From positions 3,300-67,299 of the forward strand of contig JADKCK010000110.1 in assembly GCA_016718845.1 (NCBI GenBank): a stretch of 64,000 nucleotides of DNA. Reading direction: 5' to 3'. Below are positions 25,655-33,756 of the stretch, one piece after another (the first letter of the stretch is position 1; each line of letters begins with the position of its first letter). The notes under the pieces are model-generated. The model searched no databases. It had not been told where the DNA came from and saw only the letters and a list, made by a program, of their open reading frames with translations. The DNA comes from Sphingobacteriales bacterium. GTDB taxonomy: Bacteria > Bacteroidota > Bacteroidia > Chitinophagales > UBA2359. The position numbers and the translations under genes were made by a program.

Positions 25655-26097
25655 AATCTTGTTAATCTTGTAATCCTGTCAAAAACGCATGCAACACGAA
25701 GAACTAACCAAAATAATAATAGGTTGTGCCTATACAGTGCACAATACATTAGGTGCAGGTTTTTTAGAAAAAGTTTACGAAAACGCCTTGTGCCTAGAAC
25801 TCAAAAAACAAGGATTAGATGCCATACAACAACTACCTATCAAAGTATACTACAACAACCAAATTGTAGGAGATTATTATGCCGACATAATGGTCAATAA
25901 TATCATCATCCTTGAGCTAAAAGCGGTAGATATCTTACATCCAATACACGAAACACAATTGGTAAATTACCTCAATGCTACACGAATAGATATTGGATTG
26001 CTTATCAATTTTGGGCGTTCGGTAGAAGTTAAACGCAAATTTAGACTTTACACAAAAACAAAAATTTAGTCGACAGGATTACAGGATTGACAGGATT
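25655..26097 (+). mobile_element. GxxExxY gene flanked by 26-bp terminal inverted repeats
   Basis: Left arm 25655-25680 begins AATCTTGTTAATCTTG and ends AATCCTGTC. Right arm 26072-26097 begins GACAGGATTACAGGATTG. The arms are complementary over 26 positions with three differences, all of the kind that give G-U pairs in RNA. The ORF fills the space between them. The same arms bound each shortened copy in the following array, which makes this look like the full-length parent of a small mobile or amplifiable element. No target-site duplication was identified. Confidence 0.6.
25689..26069 (+). CDS. GxxExxY protein
   Basis: A 126-residue member of the GxxExxY family, named for the motif seen here as GFLEKVY (Gly24, Glu27, Tyr30). 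A PD-(D/E)XK-like core is plausible: Asp66 in DYYADIMV, then Glu76-Leu-Lys78 in ILELKAV, and Gln90 in the following helix. The family is common in Bacteroidota, Cyanobacteria and Planctomycetes; no biochemical function is established to my knowledge. The ATG at 25689 lies 8 bp past the left inverted repeat, and the stop is 2 bp before the right one. Partial copies of its first 40 or so and last 28 or so bases are fused in the array that follows. Confidence 0.85.
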   Translation: MQHEELTKIIIGCAYTVHNTLGAGFLEKVYENALCLELKKQGLDAIQQLPIKVYYNNQIVGDYYADIMVNNIIILELKAVDILHPIHETQLVNYLNATRIDIGLLINFGRSVEVKRKFRLYTKTKI

Positions 26098-26916
26098 AAA
26101 GTAAAGGCATTGTAAAAATCAAATCTTGTTAATCTTGTAATCCTGTCAAAAACGCATACAACACGAAAAACTAACCCAAATAATAATAGGTTGTGTAGAC
26201 TTTACACAAAAACAAAAATTTAGTCGACAGGATTACAGGATTGACAGGATTAAAGTAAAGGTATTGTAAAAATCAAATCTTGTTAATCTTGTAATCCTGT
26301 CAAAAACGCATACAACACGAAAAACTAACCCAAATAATAATAGGTTGTGTAGACTTTACACAAAAACAAAAATTTAGTCGACAGGATTGCAGAATTGACA
26401 GGATTAAAGTAAAGGTATTGTAAAAATCAAATCTTGTTAATCTTGTAATCCTGTCAAAAACGCATACAACACGAAAAACTAACCCAAATAATAATAGGTT
26501 GTGTAGACTTTACACAAAAACAAAAATTTAGTCGACAGGATTACAGGATTGACAGGATTAAAGTAAAGGTATTGTAAAATCAAATCTTGTTAATCTTGTA
26601 ATCCTGTCAAAAACACATGCAACACGAAAAACTAACCAAAATAATAATAGGTTGTGTAGACTTTACACAAAAACAAAAATTTAGTCAACAGGATTACAGG
26701 ATTAACAGGATTAAAGTAAAGGCATTGTAAAAATCAAATCTTGTTAATCTTGTAATCCTGTCAAAAACGCATACAACACGAAAAACTAACCCAAATAATA
26801 ATAGGTTGTGTAGACTTTACACAAAAACAAAAATTTAGTCGACAGGATTGCAGAATTGACAGGATTAAAGTAAAGGTATTGTAAAAATCAAATCTTGTTA
26901 ATCTTGTAATCCTGTC
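26098..26916 (+). repeat. Tandem array of five internally deleted GxxExxY elements
   Basis: Five 130-bp units (26122-26251, 26276-26405, 26430-26559, 26583-26712, 26737-26866) are separated by spacers of 23-24 bp, and a lone left arm follows at 26891-26916. Each unit is left arm, first bases of the GxxExxY gene to GGTTGTG, a direct fusion to TAGACTTTACAC near its 3' end, and right arm. About 310 bp of the gene is missing in all of them. The period is 154 bp (153 once). Most units have ATA in place of the start ATG. Adjacent right and left arms can also pair as hairpins across the spacer. Confidence 0.9.
26617..26730 (+). pseudogene. Remnant ORF of deleted GxxExxY copy (unit 4)
   Basis: This is the only array unit that keeps the ATG. 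It reads 37 codons: MQHEKLTKIIIGC from the gene's N-terminus, then a frame-shifted 3' part that runs through the right arm. It is probably not functional. Confidence 0.4.
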
Positions 26917-27082
26917 AAAAACGCATGTAACATTTAAATACCCTGCATCACCTTGTAAAATTCACACAAATTTATGTCAACAATAAAAAAATCGTGAAAA
27001 CCTTTGCTTTTATACTCTCTAAAAAAGCAGCGAGCAATAAACCTAAAAATGCCTACTATATGTAATAACAAAACCAATACTT

Positions 27083-27129
27083 TACCCCTTGTTTGTAGCC
27101 CTAAACCGTTACAAACAAGGGGTATTTTT
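27083..27129 (+). terminator. Strong intrinsic terminator after the array
   Basis: TACCCCTTGTTTGTA pairs perfectly with TACAAACAAGGGGTA (15 bp) around a 12-base loop, followed by TTTTT. No gene lies in the 160 bp before it, so it would end transcripts running out of the GxxExxY array. 26928-27082 shows nothing recognisable. Confidence 0.85.
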
Positions 27130-27165
27130 AGCTAAAAAAACTATTTTCACTTTTTTTTTAGCCCT

Positions 27166-27219
27166 ACATATTGTTTTTGTGTCAAAAAACGTTTAACTTG
27201 TGCCGCTATTTGGCAACAA
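27166..27219 (+). promoter_or_regulatory. Promoter/leader element shared with the DUF1573 gene
   Basis: Second copy of the element at 23151-23202: ACATATTGTTTTT, GTCAAAAAACGTTTAACTTG, TGCCGC, TTGGCAACA. ATTG and TAACTTG are 20 bp apart. It lies 38 bp before the DUF1800 start codon. Confidence 0.65.
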
Positions 27220-27256
27220 GCTATTTACCATTTACAACTTACCTAAAAAAAAGCCT

Positions 27257-28987
27257 ATGTTCGGCAATAATCTTAAATACCTACAAACATTGTTGCAAAA
27301 ACAACCTTTGCAACTAATACGGCGCAACATCCCCCCACGCACCGCAACCGAGGCAAGTTTGCTACACCCAACAAACAGCCCCGACCGCCAAATAAACAGC
27401 GGCTTGGCACCTTATACCGGCGAGTGGACACGTACTCAAATAGTGCATCTGCTAAAACGCACTACCTTTGGGGCAAGTAAGCAGCACATTGATGCCTTAC
27501 TAAACCTATCGCTGCCCGAAGCCATTAGCCTCCTCTTATACTCCGACGTGGCAGTGCCGCCACCACCCATAAACACCTACAACGGCATCGACGAGCCACC
27601 TATATTCGACCCCAACGTGCCATTAGGCGAAACATGGGTAAATGCCCCCTACACCGATGAGGTACGGGTAGTAATAGGCAGGTTTATATCGCTAAAAACA
27701 TGGTGGATAGACAATATGCTGTATCAGCCGCTACACATCACCGAAAAAATGATTTTGTTTTGGCACAATCACTTTGCCACACAAGCAGGCGAGCTGTTCG
27801 AGCCGCGTTTTACTTATCGCCACCTATCTATGCTGCGCCAATATGCACTTGGCAATGTGCGCCAAATGGCAAGGGCTGTAACCATTGACCCACAAATGTT
27901 GGTGTACCTAAACGGAGCATTTAACGTAGCCACCGCCCCCGACGAAAATTATGCCCGCGAACTGCAAGAGTTGTTTTGCATTGGCAAAGGTGCCGGCTCG
28001 GGATATACCGAAGACGATGTACAAACCGCCGCACGCGTACTAACAGGCTGGACAGTAAGCGACCTCGATACGTTTCAACCTATCTTTATACCGTTTTTGC
28101 ACGATACCCAAAACAAACAATTTTCGTCGTTTTACAATAATACCCTTATAACAGGGCAAGCAGGTGCCGCAGGCGAAACCGAACTTGACCAAATGCTCGA
28201 TATGTTGTTTGCTACCACCGAATGCGCCAAATTTATCTGCCGCGAGCTGTATCGTTTTTTTGTGTACCACCAAATAGATGCTAACACCGAAACAAACGTT
28301 ATTGAACCATTAGCCCAAATTTTGCGCGATAACAACTACAACATCTTACCCGCCTTAGAAACTTTGCTGTTAAGCGAACATTTTTTCGACCCACTTAATA
28401 GGGCTGTTGTTATCAAAAGCCCACTCGATTATGTAATAGGCTTGATGCGCGAAGGCGGCGTACAAACCCCTGCCCCACCCTACTACAACGAAAGTTGGTC
28501 GTTGGGTTCATCTATCATCTCGTTTTTGGGCGATTTACAACAAGACCCCGGCGACCCACCTAATGTGGCAGGCTGGCCCGCTTATTATCAAGAACCACAA
28601 TTCGACAAACTCTGGATATCGAGTGTTACACTAACCAACCGCTTGGCACTTATAGATGTGTTGTTATATGGGCTGATGTATGGCGATAATCAAGCCGTAA
28701 AATTTGATGCCATTACCTACACCCAAACCCTCGATAACCCCAGCGACCCCAATACCCTAATAGCCGAAGCCGCCCGACAATTGTGCATCTACGACCTATC
28801 GGACGAGGTAAAACTACACCTAAAAGGCATTTTGCTAGATAACCAAACTAGCGATTATTATTGGACTTTGGCATGGGAATATTTTGTGGCTAACCCAACT
28901 AATACCGATGCCATTTCGCTTATTAACTATCGCTTATCGGTTATGTACCAATACCTATTGCACCAAGAAGAATACCAACTGGCGTGA
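27257..28987 (+). CDS. DUF1800 family protein
   Basis: A 576-residue protein of the DUF1800 family. The ATG at 27257 is preferred to the GTG at 27200, which lies inside the promoter element. Family marks in order are WTRTQIVHLLKRTTFGAS (near residue 60), MILFWHNHFATQ, YARELQELFCIGKG, DDVQTAARVLTGW, FICRELYRFFV, SPLDYVIGLMRE and PPNVAGWPAY. It has no clear N-terminal signal peptide. DUF1800 genes are usually followed by a DUF1501 gene, as here (145 bp downstream). The pair is widespread and predicted to act on or in the cell envelope, but the reaction is not established. Confidence 0.88.
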   Translation: MFGNNLKYLQTLLQKQPLQLIRRNIPPRTATEASLLHPTNSPDRQINSGLAPYTGEWTRTQIVHLLKRTTFGASKQHIDALLNLSLPEAISLLLYSDVAVPPPPINTYNGIDEPPIFDPNVPLGETWVNAPYTDEVRVVIGRFISLKTWWIDNMLYQPLHITEKMILFWHNHFATQAGELFEPRFTYRHLSMLRQYALGNVRQMARAVTIDPQMLVYLNGAFNVATAPDENYARELQELFCIGKGAGSGYTEDDVQTAARVLTGWTVSDLDTFQPIFIPFLHDTQNKQFSSFYNNTLITGQAGAAGETELDQMLDMLFATTECAKFICRELYRFFVYHQIDANTETNVIEPLAQILRDNNYNILPALETLLLSEHFFDPLNRAVVIKSPLDYVIGLMREGGVQTPAPPYYNESWSLGSSIISFLGDLQQDPGDPPNVAGWPAYYQEPQFDKLWISSVTLTNRLALIDVLLYGLMYGDNQAVKFDAITYTQTLDNPSDPNTLIAEAARQLCIYDLSDEVKLHLKGILLDNQTSDYYWTLAWEYFVANPTNTDAISLINYRLSVMYQYLLHQEEYQLA

Positions 28988-29132
28988 TTTTTAGGCTGTC
29001 GGCTTTTGGCTGTCCGCTGTCCGCTTCAGGCTTCAGTCTGTCCGCTTCAGGCTGTTCCACATCCCCACATCACCACCTCGCCACATCACCATTTCACCAC
29101 TTCACCACCACTTCACAATTTCACTTTTGTGT
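28988..29132 (+). repeat. Low-complexity spacer with CACATCACC-type repeats
   Basis: After short repeats of CTGTCCGCTTCAGGCT (about 29014-29055) come about seven imperfect units of the type CCACATCACCA or TTTCACCACTTCACCA. The same unit type fills 36890-36980 before eno. Confidence 0.7.
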
Positions 29133-30704
29133 ATGAATCGCAGAAATTTTATTAAAAATACAGGCATGGCAGGTGTTATGCTGCCACTTATGGGCAATTG
29201 GACCATAAAAGCATTAGCTGCCACACCGCTTACATCTATAGCTCAACTAAGCACCGATACCGACCATGTTTTGGTAATGATACAACTTGGTGGTGGTAAC
29301 GATGGCTTAAACACTTTTGTGCCATTAAACCAATACGATAGGCTACAAAATGCTCGTCCGCAAGTAATTTTGCCCGAAAATAGTTTGTTGTCGCTTACAG
29401 GTGTAAGCGATGCCGCGCTGCACCCTGCCATGGCTGGTATGCAAGCCTTGTATAACGAAGGCAAAATGAGCATTGTTCAGTCGGTGGGCTACCCAAACCC
29501 CGATTACTCGCACTTTAGGTCGTCGGATATTTGGCTAACGGCTGCCAACAGCAACCAATATTTAAATACAGGTTGGATGGGGCGGTATTTGAACTACGAG
29601 TATCCCAATTTTCCGATGGATTACCCCAATGCCACCATGCCCGACCCCTTGGGTATCGAAATTGGCTATAACCAATCGTTGATGTTTCAGGGACCATTAA
29701 CAGGTATGGGATTTACGATATCCGACCCTCAATCTTTTTACCAAATAGTGCAGGGCATACAATCGCCATTGCCCGACACACCCGCCGCCGAACAGTTGGC
29801 TTATGTGCGCCTTATTGCCCGACAATCGCAGATATACAATGCCGTTATCAGCAGTGCCTATAACAGCATCAATCCTACACAAAACTACCCCGATACCGAA
29901 TTAGCCAACAAGCTAAAAATAGTAGCCCGATTGATAGCCGGCGGTTTAAAATCGAAGGTTTATTTGGTGCATCATAATGGTTTTGATACCCACAGCGACC
30001 AAGTAGCTGACAACCACATCCTTGGCGAACATGCCAATTTGTTGGGCGATTTGTCGGGGGCTATTGGCGCTTTTATGACAGATATAAACGCATTGGGTAT
30101 CGGCGACCGCATTATGACCATGACTTTTTCGGAGTTTGGCAGACGTATTATTGCCAACGATAGCAATGGCACCGACCACGGAACAGCCGCACCCATGTTT
30201 GTGGTAGGCAACAAAGTAAATGGCGGTATTGTGGGTAGTAATCCGTTTATACCCCTAAACCCCACCGAAGACGACAACTTGGCAATGCAGCACGATTTTA
30301 GGTCGGTGTATAGCACTATGCTACTCGATTGGTTTTGCGTGCCACCAAGCGATTTAGATAACACTATGTTGCAAGATTTTCCGACCTTACCGCTTATTGG
30401 CTCGTCGGATTGTGTAGGTAGTGGCATACATACACAAAACCAACAAGCTGGTCAATCGTTTATTAGTGCATCGCCCAACCCCATAACCGATTATACCGAA
30501 ATTAGCATAGAAACGGAAGGTGGCTATACTATGGTGCAAATTTTTGATACGTCGGGGCAGTTAATTGCTGTACCTTTAAAAGGTAATTTGGCACGTGGTA
30601 CGCACCGGTTTGGGTTTGCAAGCAATCATCTGCCAGCAGGCATGTACTATTGTCGTTTGCAAAATGGCTCCATACAACAAGTAAAAACATTGGTGAAGAT
30701 ATAG
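29133..30704 (+). CDS. DUF1501 family protein with T9SS type A sorting domain
   Basis: A 523-residue exported protein. The ATG at 29133 gives a twin-arginine-like start (NRRNFIKNTGMAG) and a hydrophobic stretch, so Tat export is likely. DUF1501 marks are MIQLGGGNDGLNT, HHNGFDTHSDQ, FSEFGRRI and DHGTAAPMFVVG; His and Asp in these motifs resemble the metal site of the alkaline phosphatase/sulfatase superfamily to which DUF1501 is related. From about residue 448 (ASPNPITDYTEI) a T9SS sorting domain follows. It is the second gene of the DUF1800-DUF1501 pair. The substrate is unknown. Confidence 0.88.
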   Translation: MNRRNFIKNTGMAGVMLPLMGNWTIKALAATPLTSIAQLSTDTDHVLVMIQLGGGNDGLNTFVPLNQYDRLQNARPQVILPENSLLSLTGVSDAALHPAMAGMQALYNEGKMSIVQSVGYPNPDYSHFRSSDIWLTAANSNQYLNTGWMGRYLNYEYPNFPMDYPNATMPDPLGIEIGYNQSLMFQGPLTGMGFTISDPQSFYQIVQGIQSPLPDTPAAEQLAYVRLIARQSQIYNAVISSAYNSINPTQNYPDTELANKLKIVARLIAGGLKSKVYLVHHNGFDTHSDQVADNHILGEHANLLGDLSGAIGAFMTDINALGIGDRIMTMTFSEFGRRIIANDSNGTDHGTAAPMFVVGNKVNGGIVGSNPFIPLNPTEDDNLAMQHDFRSVYSTMLLDWFCVPPSDLDNTMLQDFPTLPLIGSSDCVGSGIHTQNQQAGQSFISASPNPITDYTEISIETEGGYTMVQIFDTSGQLIAVPLKGNLARGTHRFGFASNHLPAGMYYCRLQNGSIQQVKTLVKI

Positions 30705-30813
30705 TTGCGGGCTACAGGCTTTTGGTTGTTCGATGTTGGCTATATTATCATTTTTCATCACTAAAACTTGTGTAAATACGCAATTGGTAAACACAACTTA
30801 CCGTTAATGTCCG

Positions 30814-30821
30814 TACCTTTG
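30814..30821 (+). promoter_or_regulatory. -7 element upstream of small lipoprotein
   Basis: TACCTTTG followed by TGCG, 76 bp before the ATG at 30897. Confidence 0.6.
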
Positions 30822-30896
30822 TGCGCCCAAGTTTACACGATTAAATTGGGTTGTGCCTTTTTGTCCAAATGTTAATCTTTCAAAAAGCAAAAAACA

Positions 30897-31070
30897 ATGT
30901 TTTCAAAATTTACTTTCGTTTTTATGTTTGCCGTAGCTGGTATTTTAGTAGCCTGCTCTAACGAGCCTAAACAACCCGAATACAAACAACCCGTACAAGG
31001 TATTACAGTAAAAAAATCGGACGGTACCGCCCCTGCCGACTCAACAGCAACAACACAACCAGTAAAATAA
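30897..31070 (+). CDS. Small lipoprotein
   Basis: A 57-residue predicted lipoprotein. MFSKFTFVFMFAVAGILVAC is a typical signal with lipobox LVAC (Cys20), followed by a short hydrophilic tail rich in Pro, Gln, Lys and Thr. It has its own promoter-like sequence. The next gene, 75 bp downstream on the same strand, is also a lipoprotein. The function is unknown; such short tails are usually structural or regulatory. Confidence 0.7.
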   Translation: MFSKFTFVFMFAVAGILVACSNEPKQPEYKQPVQGITVKKSDGTAPADSTATTQPVK

Positions 31071-31145
31071 ATTTGGCTGATAACTGCTAGTTTATATACC
31101 TTGTTATTCATCATTTATTATTTACAACTCATCATTTATAGCTAG

Positions 31146-31793
31146 ATGAACATTTATATTCCTTTTCTTTTTTCTGTTTTGTTGTTAGTGTCTTGTAGCA
31201 ACAATGTACAACAAGATACCGCAACGCCCGCCAAGACTATTACCAGCAACGATAAACAAGCACCAAGCAATGTTACCAACCCCGCAACCTCCATGCCAGT
31301 AGATGGCTCAAAAACCCAAACTGCCAATGCAACTACCGACTCGCTGACTATCAACAAGACCGACGAGGCATTACAACCCAACCACGAGCGCCAACACCGC
31401 ATAATTGACCTTATGACGGTAACAAAATTTAGCAAAAAAGGGGTGTTAATTGGTGGCGATGTAAACGAGTACTTTATTAAGGGCGAAGTAAAACAAAAAA
31501 TGTCGGTTAAATTAGAGAGTATGTCAAAAGACATTCGCTTTGCGGTGATACGCCCCGACGGACAACACCTAGTTAGCAACAAAACAGAATGGGATGGCGA
31601 ACTGCGCGGCAAAGGTAAATACAGTATTTGGGTAGATTTGAACGAAGCCGCTGCCAAAGTGGGCAAAGTAGTGTCTTACAAATTGATATTTAGTGTAGAC
31701 CGAAAACCAATGGAATTGCCCACCCGCGAAGATGTATTGCAAGGCAGAACACACCCCGAAATAGTAAAACCTAAAGGCAAAGATAAAAAATAG
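31146..31793 (+). CDS. Lipoprotein of unknown function
   Basis: A 215-residue predicted lipoprotein with signal and lipobox LLVSC (Cys near 17), then a Thr/Asn/Ala-rich linker of about 65 residues. A folded region at about 85-190 has alternating beta-type sequence (KFSKKGVLIGGDVNEYFIKG, IRFAVIRPDGQHLVSN) and looks like a small beta-sandwich. The C-terminus is Lys-rich. I do not recognise the family. It follows the small lipoprotein and precedes a PD-(D/E)XK-like gene by 47 bp; a shared transcript is possible. Confidence 0.7.
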   Translation: MNIYIPFLFSVLLLVSCSNNVQQDTATPAKTITSNDKQAPSNVTNPATSMPVDGSKTQTANATTDSLTINKTDEALQPNHERQHRIIDLMTVTKFSKKGVLIGGDVNEYFIKGEVKQKMSVKLESMSKDIRFAVIRPDGQHLVSNKTEWDGELRGKGKYSIWVDLNEAAAKVGKVVSYKLIFSVDRKPMELPTREDVLQGRTHPEIVKPKGKDKK

Positions 31794-31840
31794 CTCTTGC
31801 ATATCTACTCCTTATAAGCCATTTACCCCCAAACGCAAGT

Positions 31841-32440
31841 ATGACCTACGCCAACTTTACCTTTGCAAAGCTCAAAAATCAATATGGCATAGAAATGGAC
31901 ACACTAAATCTGTTTAGAGGTGTAAGTTTACCCACATTTGATGTAAGTACCCGATTGTACGAAGATTTAGAAGAAGCTAAATTTTTGCCTTTATTGTCAG
32001 AAAAAGCAAAATCGGAATTGATTATTACACCTATGCTAAAGGAGTTGAAACGAAAATACCCCAACTTTACGTTTTTTTCGGGTTTTGCCCTAAACATAAA
32101 AGGACAACGCGGTTTAAATGGTATACCCGATTATATGTTAAGCGCCCACAAAAATGCCGTAGATGTAACCGCTCCTATATTTTGTTTGGTAGAGAGTAAC
32201 AATAAAGCCGCCGAAGATGGTTATGCACAATGCGCCGCCGAGATGTATGCAGCACAATTGTTTAATAAACAAAGCAACGAACCGCACGAAATAATTTATG
32301 GTGCCGTTACTAACGCATTTGACTGGGTGTTTATGAAACTAGAAAACAACACCATTTATATAGATACCGAGCGTTATTACCTAAACGAACTACCCAAGGT
32401 ACTTAGCATCTTACAATGGATTTTACAACAATACCAATAG
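31841..32440 (+). CDS. PD-(D/E)XK nuclease-like protein
   Basis: A 199-residue cytosolic protein with the layout of a widespread hypothetical family. It has FTFAKLKNQYGI at the start, EKAKSELIITPMLKEL with Glu59, GIPDYMLS with Asp97, CLVESNNKAAEDGYAQC with Glu118, and the QCAAEMYAAQLFN helix. This order fits a PD-(D/E)XK fold. The motif that I expect as E-x-K in relatives is E-S-N here, so the catalytic lysine may be replaced (Asn120) or taken over by Lys122. A TACCTTTG at 31858 lies inside the conserved N-terminus and is probably chance. The following desaturase gene starts 30 bp downstream. Confidence 0.65.
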   Translation: MTYANFTFAKLKNQYGIEMDTLNLFRGVSLPTFDVSTRLYEDLEEAKFLPLLSEKAKSELIITPMLKELKRKYPNFTFFSGFALNIKGQRGLNGIPDYMLSAHKNAVDVTAPIFCLVESNNKAAEDGYAQCAAEMYAAQLFNKQSNEPHEIIYGAVTNAFDWVFMKLENNTIYIDTERYYLNELPKVLSILQWILQQYQ

Positions 32441-32470
32441 CTTATCGTACAGGCTAATAACATAAAAAAA

Positions 32471-33538
32471 ATGGCAAAGGTAACATTCGATGCAATATCG
32501 AACAATTTTCACACAGCACTTCGCAACGAGGTCAACCAGTATTTTATTGACAAAGGGATAAACCCACAAGGCAATAGCACGCTTTATGTCAAAACGTTTT
32601 TATTGTTCTTTGGGGTAGTATTATTGTATACTACACTTGTTTTTTTTACCCCAAACTCGCTTTTAGCCTGTGCAGCGCTTTGTGTATTATTGGGTATAAA
32701 CCTTGCCTTAATTGGTTTTAATGTTTCGCACGATGCCTGCCATGGTAGTTATTCGGAAAAAAAGCAGTTAAATTCGTTTTTAGGTTATTCGTTCAACATT
32801 TTGGGTGTAAGTTCGTTTTTCTGGAAAACCAAACACAACCTAGTTCATCATACCTACACCAATATTGATGGTATTGATGGCGATATTATCCAAACAAAAA
32901 TGCTGCGTTTGGCTCCTACGCAAAAAAAATGGTGGATTCATCAATACCAACATTTGTATTGTATGGCACTATATGCGGTGTCGTATATAGCATGGGTATT
33001 TTTAAACGATTTTGAAAAATACGCCTCGGTTAGCGTCCATAAAACAAAAATAGTGGGCTTTAATGCCACCGAAAAAACCATATTTTGGTTGTCTAAGTTG
33101 GTATATGTAGTGTTATTTTTGGCAATACCGCTCTACTTTGTAGGAGCAATGGCATTGGTTGGTTATGTAATTATGGGTTTATCGTGTGGCTTGTTGTTGG
33201 GCATGGTGTTTCAGTTGGCACACGTTGTAGAAACAACCGAGTTTGAAGATGCCACTTCGTGCGACCTATCTATTGGCGAAGAATGGGCTATACATCAATT
33301 TAAAACCACCTCCGATTTTGCCACCAATAACCGTTTAGTGTCGCATTTGGTGGGAGGCTTAAATTTTCAGGCAGTACACCATATCTTCCCTAAAATTAGC
33401 CATGTCTATTACCCTGCTATCCAACCAATTGTAAAAAAAGTTTGCGAGCAATACCATGTAGAGTATAAATCTTTTAGGTCGGTATCGTTGGCTGTTACCT
33501 CGCATTTTAACCGAATGAAATATTTAGGTACTTGCTAA
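32471..33538 (+). CDS. Membrane fatty acid desaturase
   Basis: A 355-residue di-iron desaturase with four or more hydrophobic helices. The three His boxes are HDACH (87-91), HNLVHH (122-127) and QAVHH near 300-304. Gln at the first position of the third box is typical of front-end (delta-5/delta-6-type) or linoleoyl-CoA desaturases. There is no fused cytochrome b5 domain, so an external ferredoxin or cytochrome would be needed. It introduces a double bond into an acyl chain in the membrane; regiospecificity cannot be read from sequence. It closely follows the PD-(D/E)XK-like gene and ends in a clear terminator. Confidence 0.88.
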   Translation: MAKVTFDAISNNFHTALRNEVNQYFIDKGINPQGNSTLYVKTFLLFFGVVLLYTTLVFFTPNSLLACAALCVLLGINLALIGFNVSHDACHGSYSEKKQLNSFLGYSFNILGVSSFFWKTKHNLVHHTYTNIDGIDGDIIQTKMLRLAPTQKKWWIHQYQHLYCMALYAVSYIAWVFLNDFEKYASVSVHKTKIVGFNATEKTIFWLSKLVYVVLFLAIPLYFVGAMALVGYVIMGLSCGLLLGMVFQLAHVVETTEFEDATSCDLSIGEEWAIHQFKTTSDFATNNRLVSHLVGGLNFQAVHHIFPKISHVYYPAIQPIVKKVCEQYHVEYKSFRSVSLAVTSHFNRMKYLGTC

Positions 33539-33561
33539 TATTTACTATCTAACAAAACACA

Positions 33562-33607
33562 AAAGCCCATCTTGCAAATTATAAAAATTTGTAAGATGGG
33601 CTTTTTG
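33562..33607 (+). terminator. Intrinsic terminator after desaturase
   Basis: AAAGCCCATCTTGCAAATT pairs with AATTTGTAAGATGGGCTTT (one G-T pair) and runs into T. Confidence 0.85.
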
Positions 33608-33672
33608 CATGTAAAATAGTTTTTTTTTTGAAGAAAATAGATGATAAATTTGACTGTTGTAAAAACAATATT

Positions 33673-33680
33673 TACCTTTG
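33673..33680 (+). promoter_or_regulatory. -7 element of comEC
   Basis: TACCTTTG followed by CACA, 77 bp before the ATG at 33757. Confidence 0.6.
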
Positions 33681-33756
33681 CACATAATATTAGGGCAGCT
33701 ACAAAGTGCGTCATTTTGCTCTAAACTATCTTCTAATAAACAATAAAATAAACCCT

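Noticed and set aside
26043..26916. CRISPR-like array at the 154-bp repeats
   Set aside because: Units are 130 bp with internal gene remnants, and the 24-bp spacers are nearly identical to each other; no cas genes are present. It is a tandem repeat of deletion derivatives.
31858..31865. TACCTTTG promoter inside the PD-(D/E)XK-like gene with a start at 31895
   Set aside because: The sequence before 31895 encodes an N-terminus that fits the family, so the match is probably chance.
33706..33756. Longer comEC start (GTG at 33706)
   Set aside because: The added 17 residues are not typical of ComEC; the ATG at 33757 begins at the conserved N-terminal helix.
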